Positions 1-8,598 are shown, counted from the stretch's first letter. The stretch is 64,000 nt of DNA from Ichthyocystis sparus (GCF_900078755.1 NZ_FKIH01000028.1), one strand, 5' to 3'. The notes: generated by a model not told the origin, from the letters alone. A program made the numbers and translations.

Positions 1-181
1 AAGCCATGCTTTTTTGGGCGGAAGATCCTGCTATGAGCATTGCTTCTTGTAAGGAATCAATAAATTGTGACCTATTACCAAAATATACAAACACCGTAGC
101 AGAAACGCTAGCTAGTATAGCTATCATGGAAACAGCAATCATAAACTCAAGCACGCTGAATCCTTTAGCATTGCTGGGCAT
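1..181 (-). CDS. Type IV prepilin-like protein, N-terminus only (runs off the left edge)
   Basis: Read on the minus strand from the ATG at 181-179, the protein begins MPSNAKG and continues FSVLEFMIAVSMIAILASV. This is a textbook class III (prepilin peptidase) signal: a short leader ending in Gly, cleavage before Phe+1, Glu at +5, then an unbroken hydrophobic helix of about 20 residues that anchors the subunit in the inner membrane and packs in the pilus core. An AAGG lies about 8 bases before the ATG. About 60 codons are visible; the globular C-terminal domain lies outside the window. It could be a major pilin, a minor pilin or a type II secretion pseudopilin; the N-terminus alone does not separate these. 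The plus-strand reading frame over the same bases is a shadow. Confidence 0.85.
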   Translation of the reverse strand, partial: MPSNAKGFSVLEFMIAVSMIAILASVSATVFVYFGNRSQFIDSLQEAMLIAGSSAQKSMA

Positions 182-297
182 TGCCTACACCTTATATAGT
201 TAGTAATATAATGCTGTATTATATAATGTACGTGTTTAATTTGTTTCTATCTTGAACATTTGTATGGTCTTTGCCTAAACTACTATAGGTTCTGTCT

Positions 298-1158
298 ATG
301 TTCTCTATTGAACATTTTTTTGATGAAGCAACCAATTCCTTTACCTATGTCTTACACGATGATATCACCTCCGAAGCTGCTGTTATAGATCCAGTTATTT
401 TTTATGACAATAATAGTAGCCAGGTTGAGATTGGTTCGCTAGAGAAAGTAATAAACTATATAAATTATAAGAATCTTACTTTGCGCTGGATATTGGAAAC
501 TCATATTCATGCTGATCATCTAACAGGATCGTTTTATCTTAGGAAAGAGTTTGGTGGCAAGATAGCTATTTCTGATCAAATATTTAATGTTCTTAATGTA
601 TGGGCACCAAAGTTTGGTTGGGATCTGAATAATAACTTTCTTGAAGGAGGTTTCGATCACTTTTTGAAGGATGGGGAAGAAATATTATTAGGAAACCATA
701 AAATCAAAGTGTTACTGAGCTCTGGCCATACTCCGGCATCTCTAAGCTATCTGTTCAATGATGCTGTCTTTGTGGGTGATGCACTGATGATGCCTGATTT
801 AGGTACTGCAAGGACAGATTTTATAGGAGGAAGTGCTAAAGAACTGTATCATTCGGTGAAAAATATTTACTTACTTCCTGAAAATTATCGTGTGTTTGTA
901 GGACACGACTATCCTTCTGGTAGAAAATTGGAATGTTTTGCCACAATAGGTGAGCATGTTAGGACAAATGCCATGATTAGAGGAAAAACTAAGGAGGAAG
1001 ATTTTGTCTTCGCGCGTAACAAAAAAGACGAGGGCAAAAGCTACCCTCGACTAATTTTTCAGGCAGTCCAATTTAATCTAAAGTTGGGGTTTACTGAACC
1101 ATTGATGAAAGGTAAGCCTTTCTTCTTTACTATACCGGTTTATAACAAATTGTCTTAA
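298..1158 (+). CDS. MBL-fold hydrolase, persulfide dioxygenase / Blh type
   Basis: This 286-residue metallo-beta-lactamase-fold protein has its metal ligands in order: H69-x-H71-x-D73-H74 in ETHIHADHLTG, H144 in SSGHTPAS, D161 in FVGDALMMPD and H203 in VGHDYPSG. The motifs GTARTDFIGG and GHDYPSGRK, and the ending on IPVYN, match the ETHE1/Blh-like branch. Members oxidise glutathione persulfide to sulfite in sulfide detoxification, using one iron and O2. Length is normal for the family and all ligands are present, so it should be active in the cytoplasm. AGGT lies 7 bases before the ATG. It converges on thiL, with the two stop codons overlapping. A generic glyoxalase-II-like hydrolase is less likely because of the DxGTARxDFxGG signature. 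Confidence 0.85.
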   Translation: MFSIEHFFDEATNSFTYVLHDDITSEAAVIDPVIFYDNNSSQVEIGSLEKVINYINYKNLTLRWILETHIHADHLTGSFYLRKEFGGKIAISDQIFNVLNVWAPKFGWDLNNNFLEGGFDHFLKDGEEILLGNHKIKVLLSSGHTPASLSYLFNDAVFVGDALMMPDLGTARTDFIGGSAKELYHSVKNIYLLPENYRVFVGHDYPSGRKLECFATIGEHVRTNAMIRGKTKEEDFVFARNKKDEGKSYPRLIFQAVQFNLKLGFTEPLMKGKPFFFTIPVYNKLS

Positions 1159-2129
1159 CTGAAATGGGAAAAGCTGTCTATCGGTAGGATTTTTTCCGAT
1201 CCGTGCTTTTTTAGTATGATCCTTTCCTCGAGGTTTTGCGTTATCCTGCCAATTGTTGTCAAATCGTATTTGAACTCTTGTTTAAATTCTCTAACAATGT
1301 TGTCTACCATATCAGGACTTACGCAAAATATTAATCCATAGTCTTCCCCTCCTGTAAGTTGTACTGTTTCAGGGTCACACCCAAGATTTTCGCATACTTT
1401 AGCAAAGGAATAAGACGGGGGGAACCAGTCTTGTTCTATTACAGAACTTTTTTTAGATTGTTTGAGTATTCTTACTAGGTTAGGTAATATTCCATCCGAT
1501 GTATCTGTCATAGCATGCACCTGAGGGCGCTTTGCCAGCCATTTACCCTCAGCGAATCTGTTTGCTGGTCTCTTGAGTGCTTTTTGATATATCTCAAGCG
1601 ATTTGTTGCAAGATATATCATTTTCGTATGATAGTAACCCTACGTGAGCATGGCCAGCATTACCACACAGTAATATGAAATCACCATCCTCAGCTCCATT
1701 TATCCTCTTTATATACTTGGATTCAGATACGCCAATTAGTGTGATGACAATTTGTATTTCTCTAGGCGATTTGCTGACATTGCCACCCATTACTTCTATA
1801 TTGGTATCTTTGCAAAATTCACAAAAAAAGTTGCTCCATTGAAGCATGTATGATGCTTTTTTTTTCGGGAAAGATATGCTGTTCCACAGATATTTGGGTG
1901 TTGCGCCCATAGCTGATATATCACTTATGTTTACAGCTAATGCCTTATAAGCAAGATCTTGCGGCGTATAGTACTTAGTGCTAAAGTGAATGCTCTCAGT
2001 TAATGTATCTTGAGTAGTTAGATAATAACTATTATCCCCGTTGGGGATAATAGAAGAATCGTCTCCAATGCCATTTGCGATAGGGAAGTTATTCCTAAAA
2101 ATATTAATTATCTCTTCTTCTAAATCCAT
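1155..2129 (-). CDS. thiL: Thiamine-monophosphate kinase ThiL
   Basis: ThiL phosphorylates thiamine monophosphate with ATP to give thiamine diphosphate, the last step of cofactor synthesis. The 324-residue protein shows the family landmarks in order: GIGDDSSII near residue 20 (Mg/ATP binding), TQDTLTESIHF near residue 40, KALAVNISDISAMGATP near residue 63, the GGN-S site near residue 115 (usually GGD), GNAGHAHVGLL, and MTDTSDGILPNL near residue 207 with the metal-binding Asp residues. TGGEDYGLIF near residue 260 is also typical. Length is normal. The start is the ATG at 2129, preceded by only a weak A-rich ribosome site. Its stop overlaps that of the convergent MBL gene by three bases. No other thiamine gene is nearby. 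Confidence 0.93.
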   Translation of the reverse strand: MDLEEEIINIFRNNFPIANGIGDDSSIIPNGDNSYYLTTQDTLTESIHFSTKYYTPQDLAYKALAVNISDISAMGATPKYLWNSISFPKKKASYMLQWSNFFCEFCKDTNIEVMGGNVSKSPREIQIVITLIGVSESKYIKRINGAEDGDFILLCGNAGHAHVGLLSYENDISCNKSLEIYQKALKRPANRFAEGKWLAKRPQVHAMTDTSDGILPNLVRILKQSKKSSVIEQDWFPPSYSFAKVCENLGCDPETVQLTGGEDYGLIFCVSPDMVDNIVREFKQEFKYDLTTIGRITQNLEERIILKKHGSEKILPIDSFSHFS

Positions 2130-2278
2130 AACAATCTTTTAATGTATAACGCGCTAACTAAATTACGTGCGCTGCTCTTGTTAGTTAGGCGTATGACCTC
2201 TACGTGTATTGTCTTATATTGCCACTTTTTACTTTAGTAAGCTATATTATTTGTTATTTATAGCTATAGGAGACATTA

Positions 2279-2680
2279 GTGTCGTGCATTTCTATAGGTG
2301 AGAAGAATGTTTTAGGTGGTGCTTTGGAATCGTGTTGCTTTTTCCCTAGGGCTGTTGGAAGTTCTGGCGGCTTTTGTAGATCTATCTCTGGTGATTCAGA
2401 TAACGAGCCTCTAGTATGTGCTTTGATAAGTGAGGATTTTTTTTCTTTTTTACGTTCAAATATTCCAGATTTTTGTGATAGTAGCGAAATTTATGTAGAT
2501 CTTTGGTGCTGCATCCCTGTTTCTATATGGAAAAAAGCATTTGATGCTAATGTTGCTCCGTTGGTTAATTTAACCGCTACTCATGAATCAGTTTTGTCGG
2601 TTGTTTCTATTAACAGTCTACTAAGTAAGCGATATGCTATATGGAATGATAAGGCAACACCAAAATCATCTACCACTTGA
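2279..2680 (+). CDS. Hypothetical Cys-rich small protein
   Basis: I do not recognise this 133-residue protein. The start is a GTG at 2279 with a strong AGGAG six bases upstream, which makes it a believable gene despite its size. It contains about eight cysteines, including the pairs CC near residues 19 and 77, a Ser/Gly-rich stretch near residues 28-40 and the hydrophobic patch YVDLWCCIPVSIWKK in the middle. There is no signal peptide and no convincing membrane segment. It is transcribed away from thiL and precedes two other small unrecognised proteins on the same strand, but gaps of 620 and 366 bases argue against one tight operon. A secreted effector or a lineage-specific protein are both possible. 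Confidence 0.55.
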   Translation: MSCISIGEKNVLGGALESCCFFPRAVGSSGGFCRSISGDSDNEPLVCALISEDFFSFLRSNIPDFCDSSEIYVDLWCCIPVSIWKKAFDANVAPLVNLTATHESVLSVVSINSLLSKRYAIWNDKATPKSSTT

Positions 2681-3300
2681 TACATATATTCATTCGCCAG
2701 TACACCGTAAATACAACAAAGTACATCCTTTTATAAAAATTATTGTTTGGATTTGTTATTTATATGTCACTTAAATGGCCTTTATTGGACTATTGCTTGA
2801 GTTTTATAGGTGTTTGCCCTTGGTAGATAATACTAATAGAGAATAATGGTACTTTCACTGATAATGTCCCTAGTGTTGTTTTTGTGTGGGAAATTGAGGA
2901 TTGTTTGAGGGAACAGAGAGAAGGTGTTGGGGTAAGAGGGATTCTGCGGTGTTTGTTTTTAGGTTGCCGCGTGTGCTCTGGTTGGTGAGTTTGAGAGTTA
3001 GTCCTAATTGCGGTTTTTTCTCCTGGCCTTTAGTTTGGTGATTCTAGTGTTCTAGGTTTGTTTAAATTTAATGGTGAAAGAAGAAAAGAAACTGTCCCAA
3101 CCGGGCAAGCGGTGCAATGATAACAACAATACAATAACTACAACGATAACAATAATAGAACAATAACAACAATACAACGATTATAATAATACAGTGCCGG
3201 CAATAATAAAGCTGTCATAGGGTGGATTTTTTTCTTCTCACCTCCTTATTATATACGGGGCGCGTACAGTGTCGTAATTGAAGGGGGTCGGAGGAGTGTT
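2681..3300 (+). other. 620-base non-coding stretch with a low-complexity tract
   Basis: No convincing gene is present. The middle (about 2880-3060) is unusually G/T-rich for this genome. One open frame of about 53 codons (2827-2988) ends at a TGA but has no ATG start and no ribosome site, so I do not call it. The interval also contains the AAC/AAT tract listed separately. It ends in the strong ribosome site of the next gene (GGAGGAG at 3290-3296). Confidence 0.6.
3117..3210 (+). repeat. Degenerate AAC/AAT triplet tract
   Basis: About 90 bases are made almost only of AAC, AAT, ACA and ATA triplets on the plus strand, with nearly no G or T runs, broken once near 3194-3200 by GTGCCGG. It looks like an imperfect microsatellite grown by slippage. 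It lies about 90-180 bases upstream of the gene at 3301. No coding frame with a start runs through it. Confidence 0.7.
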
Positions 3301-3852
3301 ATGGAAAATTCTGCCTTAGGTCGTGGAAGTACCTCTCCTGTTGATGTTCCTGGCGTTCCTTGGTGGGCGCACCATTACGATGTTGATTGGCGTTACTCTG
3401 GTATGGAGTATCCCTGTCGCGCTGAGTCGCCGGGTAGTGATTGGTCTGGATCTGGTTCATTTTTGTCACCACCACCACCTTCTCTTTTGTCTTCTTCTTC
3501 CCTTGTTAGCGTTCCTTGGATGGTGTGTGATGGTAATGCTGGGCATCTCCATGATCTAGTAGAGTACTGCGGTTTTGGATCGCTGCGCAGTGGTGGATAT
3601 GGGTCTGAGTCTGATGATTTGGGTTCTGTGAGTTCTGATGATGAAACTCCTCCTCTTCCTCCTCCTTTATCTTCTTCTCCTACTGGCTTGTGTTCTTCCG
3701 GTGATGTTTGTGAGGGGAGGGTGTGTGCTCCGTATGATGATAAATGTTGGCGTTGGGGATCTATTGCTGTTTTATTAATGATTATTGCTCTTCTTATTTT
3801 GTCTCTTGCGGTTTTGTTATTGACACTTTTGTTAAGTATGTCTATTTTATGA
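3301..3852 (+). CDS. Pro/Ser-rich protein with C-terminal membrane anchor
   Basis: This 183-residue protein is not from a family I know. It has no N-terminal signal. Residues 1-60 are rich in Trp, Gly and Ser. Two proline tracts follow (SPPPPSLL near residue 56 and TPPLPPPLSSSP near residue 116), separated by an acidic/Ser segment. Cysteines cluster near residues 130-150. A single hydrophobic helix of about 28 residues (about 153-181) ends the protein, so it would be tail-anchored. GGAGGAG sits four bases before the ATG. The coding sequence is visibly more G/C/T-rich than the array genes. The PPLPPPL tract resembles ligands of SH3 or WH1 domains, so a host-membrane effector is conceivable; this is inference only. 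Confidence 0.65.
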   Translation: MENSALGRGSTSPVDVPGVPWWAHHYDVDWRYSGMEYPCRAESPGSDWSGSGSFLSPPPPSLLSSSSLVSVPWMVCDGNAGHLHDLVEYCGFGSLRSGGYGSESDDLGSVSSDDETPPLPPPLSSSPTGLCSSGDVCEGRVCAPYDDKCWRWGSIAVLLMIIALLILSLAVLLLTLLLSMSIL

Positions 3853-4218
3853 CGTCTGTTTAAATTACTAACTTATTTTTAGTTGCTATTTTGTTTCTTG
3901 GTTTTTTTGTGCCGATTACTTGTCGGTTATTTTATTATTTGGCAATCTGATATCTAATCTACTGCCATTTTTCTCTTCGTATCTTATTACTGTTATAGAA
4001 TAATTCTTATTCTGATAAATCTAATCTAGTTTATTTTTCTATTATTATATCACTCTGATTTGTATGGTATTGACATTTGTTTTTTGTGGATTTCTTACTT
4101 TTCCTGACTCATAATCAGTATTTTGCTGTAGTCATACATCATACATATAGTGTTGATTTATTTTATTCATTTTACTACAATGTCACATAATTGTAGTTTT
4201 TTTATTTAGGTTAGAATC
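3853..4218 (+). other. 366-base intergenic region
   Basis: T-rich and non-coding. A TTGACA at 4070-4075 could be a -35 element for the downstream gene, but I see no good -10 at the expected 17 bases, so the promoter call is weak. Nothing else stands out. Confidence 0.4.
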
Positions 4219-4776
4219 ATGCATGCCTCGTACGGTAGCTTATTATCAGAATATATTAACTTATCAGATTCTAGTGCCAATTATGATGAGTCTGACATTG
4301 AATTACTAGAACTTGGCTTGAGTTCTTCTGAAATATTAGATAGTGATTTTACCTCTAGTAAAAATACAAGTGGTAATTGTGAACCAGACATCGAATTACT
4401 AGAACTTGGCTTGAGTTCTTCTGAAATATTAGATAGTGATTTTACCTCTAGTAAAAATACAAGTGGTAATTGTGAACCAGACATCGAATTACTAGAACTT
4501 GGCTTGAGATCTCCTGAGGTCTTGGATAGTGACTTTGCTTCTAGTAAAAACATAGGTAGTAATTATGAAGCAGACATTGAATTACTGGAACTTGGTTCGA
4601 GTTTTTCTGGAAGCTTAAGTGATGATTTTACCGTCGACAAAATCAGTAATTGTTCCTCTAATAGTTCTCACATAAAGTACGACAAATATTCTATTTCTTC
4701 AGCGATAATAGGTGAGATTGTAATGTGTATAGCTATTATTTTCATGATTATACTTATATTAGCTAGGTATTTTTAG
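4219..4776 (+). CDS. Acidic tandem-repeat protein with C-terminal membrane anchor
   Basis: This 185-residue protein is of unknown family. After about 25 residues it consists of four units of 31 residues beginning DIELLELG, the first two almost identical, the third diverged and the fourth degenerate in its second half. The units are acidic and Ser-rich (core EILDSDFTSSKN). A single hydrophobic helix (about residues 162-182) near the C-terminus would make it tail-anchored, with a short basic end (ARYF). AGG lies 8 bases before the ATG. The KfrA-like gene starts only 22 bases after its stop, so the two are probably one transcript. The architecture parallels the neighbour at 3301 (low-complexity body plus C-terminal helix) without sequence similarity. 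A host-membrane effector or a structural envelope protein are possible readings. Confidence 0.7.
   Translation: MHASYGSLLSEYINLSDSSANYDESDIELLELGLSSSEILDSDFTSSKNTSGNCEPDIELLELGLSSSEILDSDFTSSKNTSGNCEPDIELLELGLRSPEVLDSDFASSKNIGSNYEADIELLELGSSFSGSLSDDFTVDKISNCSSNSSHIKYDKYSISSAIIGEIVMCIAIIFMIILILARYF
4294..4665 (+). repeat. 93-bp in-frame tandem repeat, four copies
   Basis: Copies begin at 4294, 4387, 4480 and 4573, exactly 93 bases apart. Copies one and two differ by a single base in the first dozen positions and appear otherwise identical, implying a recent duplication. Copy three has several substitutions, and copy four keeps only its first third well. The period is a multiple of three, so copy-number change keeps the reading frame. 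Confidence 0.9.
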
Positions 4777-4798
4777 TGGTTTTTTTATAGAGGCAAAG

Positions 4799-5854
4799 AT
4801 GGCTCGTTACGGTGTAACCTATGAAGAAGTAAAAGATGCTATAGAAAGTATACAAGAAGCAGGTATGTCGCCTACTATAGATAGAGTGAGGGAGGTTCTT
4901 AAAACAGGAAGCAAGACAACAATATCTAGTTTAATGAATAAATGGCGTAAAAATTGTGCTGTAATGGGCGTTAAAAATAATTCACTTTCTTTGCCAGATG
5001 AACTTAATTTATCAGTAAAAAAAATATACGATTCTATTCAGGCATCAGCGGAAGACAGGATAGAAAAATTTCGTGTTGATTGTAAGGAAACTATAGACAA
5101 TCTTAATATCTCTATAGATGAGGCAAAAAAAGTTAACAGTAAATTGCAGGCTGATCTAGAACACTTAAAGGATAGCGAAACTAATCTTATTGCCGAAAAT
5201 AAATTACTTACTGACAAATTAATAAGTCATGATAAGCAACTTACTAAGTTGAGCGCTAAACTTGAAGAATATGGGAAGAGGATAGACGATTATAAGATCA
5301 GATTAGACGAAAAGAAACAAGAGAATAAAATGATTAGGGAAAATTTTGATCATTATTGTCAACAGATTGCAGAAGAAAGACAGAGAGAAAGAGAAGAAAG
5401 TCATATTTTACAAGAACAACTTAGAGCAGAGGCCAATATATTTAAGGATCAATGCTTAGAGATGAAAAATCAAGTTTCTGAAAAAATCTCTACCATCAAA
5501 AAGATGGAAGAGAAGTTTAAGTGTCTTGCTGATGAAAAAAATGAGATATTTTTGGCTAAGGAGAAGGTTTGTTTGGAAAATAATTTAATAAAAGAAAGAG
5601 TAAATTTTCTTTCTCTAAAGCTAGATGAAAAAGAAAATTTATTAGTTAATCTTGAAAAAAACTTAGTTAAATCAAAGTGTTTATTTGATAAAAAACATAA
5701 AGAGTATGAGAAGACAGTTGATGATTTAAAGGAAGAAAAGGCTCGTATTGCTTCTTTTCAAAAGGAATACACAAATTTGCTTAAAAAGAACTCATTTTTA
5801 GAGGGAAAGTTAAGTCATATGGAAAGTCTTTTATCAGTGCCAGTAGAGGAATAA
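4799..5854 (+). CDS. KfrA-like DNA-binding coiled-coil protein
   Basis: The first 60 residues (MARYGVTYEEVKDAIESI, then TIDRVREVLKTGSKTTISSLMNKWR) match the KfrA N-terminal DNA-binding domain: a helix-turn-helix with the typical G-T/S-tttI...l..W pattern. Residues about 70-345 are one long, charged, Lys/Glu-rich coiled coil with heptad Leu/Ile spacing. KfrA of IncP plasmids is an autoregulator that binds operator DNA and forms filaments aiding plasmid stability. Chromosomal relatives are poorly understood and may act in nucleoid organisation or transcription. GAGG lies five bases before the ATG. The gene follows the repeat protein by 22 bases and is followed by a perfect inverted repeat that could be its operator or a terminator. 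The 351-residue length fits KfrA proteins. Confidence 0.75.
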   Translation: MARYGVTYEEVKDAIESIQEAGMSPTIDRVREVLKTGSKTTISSLMNKWRKNCAVMGVKNNSLSLPDELNLSVKKIYDSIQASAEDRIEKFRVDCKETIDNLNISIDEAKKVNSKLQADLEHLKDSETNLIAENKLLTDKLISHDKQLTKLSAKLEEYGKRIDDYKIRLDEKKQENKMIRENFDHYCQQIAEERQREREESHILQEQLRAEANIFKDQCLEMKNQVSEKISTIKKMEEKFKCLADEKNEIFLAKEKVCLENNLIKERVNFLSLKLDEKENLLVNLEKNLVKSKCLFDKKHKEYEKTVDDLKEEKARIASFQKEYTNLLKKNSFLEGKLSHMESLLSVPVEE

Positions 5855-5877
5855 TCCTTATTTTTGTGATAATTACA

Positions 5878-5909
5878 CTATTTCCAATAGTAGGGACTAT
5901 TGGAAATAG
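5878..5909. terminator. Perfect 14-bp inverted repeat with 4-base loop
   Basis: CTATTTCCAATAGT (5878-5891), loop AGGG, then ACTATTGGAAATAG (5896-5909). It lies 24 bases after the kfrA-like stop. The stem is strong enough to form a hairpin, but no T-run follows on the plus strand, so it is not a standard intrinsic terminator in that direction. It could alternatively be an operator for the KfrA-like regulator, whose relatives bind palindromic DNA. Confidence 0.55.
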
Positions 5910-5939
5910 CAGATTTTGCTGAGGACCGTTACATCACTT

Positions 5940-6042
5940 CACCGTTTGCCGGGTACTTTCGTTAAAAAATGCATTATATGCATTACTCTGTATAGACATG
6001 CGGTTTTATTCACTGATAAGATACAACATACGCCAAACGGTG
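5940..6042. promoter_or_regulatory. Nested inverted repeats upstream of the array
   Basis: CACCGTTTG at 5940-5948 is repeated inverted as CAAACGGTG at 6034-6042. Between them lies a second palindrome, AATGCAT-TAT-ATGCATT (5968-5984). This nested symmetry lies in the 269-base gap in front of the first array gene and could be a regulator binding region. No clear -35/-10 pair was identified. Confidence 0.35.
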
Positions 6043-6123
6043 CTTTTAGCTCGGGACTGATGTCAGTATAAATACTTAGTTAAGGCTACATGAGCTCATA
6101 ATAAATAGAATGGAGTTCTGGCG

Positions 6124-8148
6124 ATGGTTTCAGGTTTTTCATCCTCAATCTATACGTATGCTTACTCTGGTAATGAAGTATTTGCCAATGATAAAGTCGA
6201 TCCATATATATCTACTAAAAGCGTCGAAGAAATAGCTGAACTTAATGGAAAAGTTGAAGTCAGTGGCCGTATTATTGATTGCAGACACTTATCTACATTG
6301 TTTGTTCTTAATGCTATTGGTTGTTATTCTAAAGGCAAAAAAATTAAAGTTAGTGAGTTGTTTCAAAGCAAAGATTCAATAGCAAAAGTAACTCCGGATA
6401 ATATTGAAGAATTATATGAAAATACATTTGAAAAATCATGTGCCAGACATATCATTGCATGTGATAATTTTGGTGTGTTTCTATATAAAGTTGCTATAAA
6501 AATGAACTACTCTGAGCAGAGGTTTTTCTTTTTGCATAGCTCTAGTCATGTAATGTCATTTATAGTTTCACGTAAAATTAGAAAAGAACGTACATTTGGT
6601 AGCTGGGTAGTTAATTTTTTTGACCCCAATAAAACCAATGTTACTTCTCGTAGTGAAGTTTATGATCCTAGAGACTTTCTAAATGTAAGAAGATTTTCCC
6701 TTAAAATGTTCATAGGTAAATTTTTTTATGAATCATATTTTTTTTCACCTACAGGACATTTTAAAGAGAGAGAATGTGCAATATATGAGTATTCATATAA
6801 GAAAAGTGCGGATTTTAAATTCTCAACATTAGAAACTCTGTCTCAATATGGTATTTCTGGCTGCATGGTATATCACATTATGCATGATGAACTTGGTTCA
6901 TTTTGTCTAAGAGACATAGCAAAAAGAATAGATTTATCTGTCTTAGATCGTGAAGCTGTAAAAGAAATATTTTATGCTAAAAATACTAGAGGATCCCCTG
7001 CCCTTTATACGTCTATGTATGATGGTAAATCACAGTCTGTGGCGTCATATGGTTATTTATTAGAAAAACTTTCTTGTCTCGAACAAGTTAATGCAGATCT
7101 AGTGTCAGAATTATTGACAGCTAAGAATAGTAGCGGAGTACCTCCTCTATTTATAGCAATGCAGGCAGGACAGTCTGAATGTATTGGTCAATTTGGAGTG
7201 CTACTAGAAAATCATTTAATCCCAATGAAATCTGCAATGTCTATTGATGATTTTTCCAATATTCTTTTTGATGTATTACTTTCTAAAAGAGATGATGGAC
7301 TACCCGCTTTGTTTATAGCTTTATATACTGGAAAGTCTAATGCTATAACCGCCTATTCTAAACTACTGGATAATATTTTTATACTAAGAGACCATATATC
7401 TGATGCTAAACTTGTGCGGATGCTTTATAAAATAATATCATCTACTGATGGTCATAATACGCATGGCTTGTTTATGGCTATGCAAGAAGGAAATAGCAGT
7501 GCTGTGCTTTCTTTTGCTGTTATGATAGATAAGTTGCTTGTCATGAAGGGGCGTATATCAGATGTAGAGCTGGCTGATATGGCATTTAGATTGTTAATTT
7601 CTAAAGGCGGTGACAACATTCCTGGCCTGTTTATGGCTATGCAGGAAGGTCATGTCAGTACTGTACTTGCTTTTTGTAAGTTACTAGAAAAATTTATTAT
7701 GTTTAAGGGCTGTATAGAGAGTAATCATTTCGATTATATGTTAACAGAACTTATAACGTCTAGGAGGCCTGACGGTACAACAGGTCTATCTATAGCACTA
7801 ACTAAGAATTTGTGTGATGTTGTTGATATTTATTCACTTTTATTAAAAAAAATACCAGAAAGTGCGCTGGTTAATGTACTAGTAGCTCCGGACAATAACG
7901 GCATTCCAAGTATATTAGTCGCGGGCGAGGATGCTGCAGAATCTTATTTTACTATGCTAAATAGCTTGCCTGTTAGTGTGATAAAGGATTTACGTTTACG
8001 AATTAATGAAACAAAGAAATCGATTCCTACTTTATTTTTAAGTAATGCTGATCTTAACGCAAATTACAGGCAAGTCCTAGCAAGACTTAATTTATTTGAA
8101 GAGCAAGCTGCGGGTTCCATTTGCAATATAAGATGCACATTAATGTAA
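6124..8148 (+). CDS. ShET2/OspD3-like effector, subfamily A copy 1, CaaX-terminated
   Basis: First array member, 674 residues. The N-terminal domain (about 1-270) resembles Shigella OspD3/SenA (ShET2 N-terminal region). Putative triad: C53 in IDCRHLSTLF, H142 in SSSHVMSF, D167 in NFFDPNKTN. OspD3 is reported to be a type III-secreted protease that cleaves necroptosis kinases; the target here is unknown. Residues about 280-600 hold seven helical repeats (such as GLFMAMQEGH...AFCKLLEK), also seen in OspD3. It is one 54-residue repeat shorter than the other A copies, lacking the unit with the NGET motif. There is no signal peptide, as expected for a type III effector. The end NIRCTLM is a CaaX box (C671), with another Cys four residues earlier. 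GGAG lies 8 bases before the ATG. Confidence 0.85.
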   Translation: MVSGFSSSIYTYAYSGNEVFANDKVDPYISTKSVEEIAELNGKVEVSGRIIDCRHLSTLFVLNAIGCYSKGKKIKVSELFQSKDSIAKVTPDNIEELYENTFEKSCARHIIACDNFGVFLYKVAIKMNYSEQRFFFLHSSSHVMSFIVSRKIRKERTFGSWVVNFFDPNKTNVTSRSEVYDPRDFLNVRRFSLKMFIGKFFYESYFFSPTGHFKERECAIYEYSYKKSADFKFSTLETLSQYGISGCMVYHIMHDELGSFCLRDIAKRIDLSVLDREAVKEIFYAKNTRGSPALYTSMYDGKSQSVASYGYLLEKLSCLEQVNADLVSELLTAKNSSGVPPLFIAMQAGQSECIGQFGVLLENHLIPMKSAMSIDDFSNILFDVLLSKRDDGLPALFIALYTGKSNAITAYSKLLDNIFILRDHISDAKLVRMLYKIISSTDGHNTHGLFMAMQEGNSSAVLSFAVMIDKLLVMKGRISDVELADMAFRLLISKGGDNIPGLFMAMQEGHVSTVLAFCKLLEKFIMFKGCIESNHFDYMLTELITSRRPDGTTGLSIALTKNLCDVVDIYSLLLKKIPESALVNVLVAPDNNGIPSILVAGEDAAESYFTMLNSLPVSVIKDLRLRINETKKSIPTLFLSNADLNANYRQVLARLNLFEEQAAGSICNIRCTLM

Positions 8149-8598
8149 AGCTAATTTTTAAATGAATATTAGGCAGGATCTTTCGCCTCTTACATGCTAA
8201 AAGTGCTTGTCTTGCTGTAAGTGCTTGATCTTAATTTATATCTATTTGACTTAGTGATTGGTTGTTCTGACATTCAAGGATTATTATTAATATACATACT
8301 GAATCTGGTTGCAACATCCATATATTATAAATCTACTTAATATGTATATTAAACAATGAGGTAAGAAATAACAGTACGGCCTACACAGATCACATATTTC
8401 CATATCAATCTTAATGATATACAATTCTGGCAGTGTTAGTTATTATATAATCTGCTAGTCACATTTTTAATCTAGCTGGCGCTACAATTGCTGTTCTTAT
8501 ATCCTATGTTCTTATAGTATTTTTAACAGATGTTGTTTATTACTGAAGATAGTTAAAAATTTTTGTAATTATCAAGCTATTATGTAGGCTTGTCTAAA
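8149..8598 (+). other. 450-base intergenic region between effector A1 and the prepilin
   Basis: AT-rich and non-coding in all frames by eye. It contains a short direct repeat (AAGTGCTTG near 8199 and 8218). No family remnant, RNA gene or clear terminator could be recognised. Confidence 0.5.

Noticed and set aside
6..203. Plus-strand open frame of 65 codons
   Set aside because: It is antisense to the clear prepilin N-terminus on the minus strand and has no ribosome site.
2827..2988. Open frame of about 53 codons in the G/T-rich gap
   Set aside because: No ATG at its beginning, no ribosome site and no recognisable product.
8590..8598. TTG start for the prepilin
   Set aside because: AGG would be only one base away; the ATG at 8599 has proper spacing and still leaves a full leader peptide.
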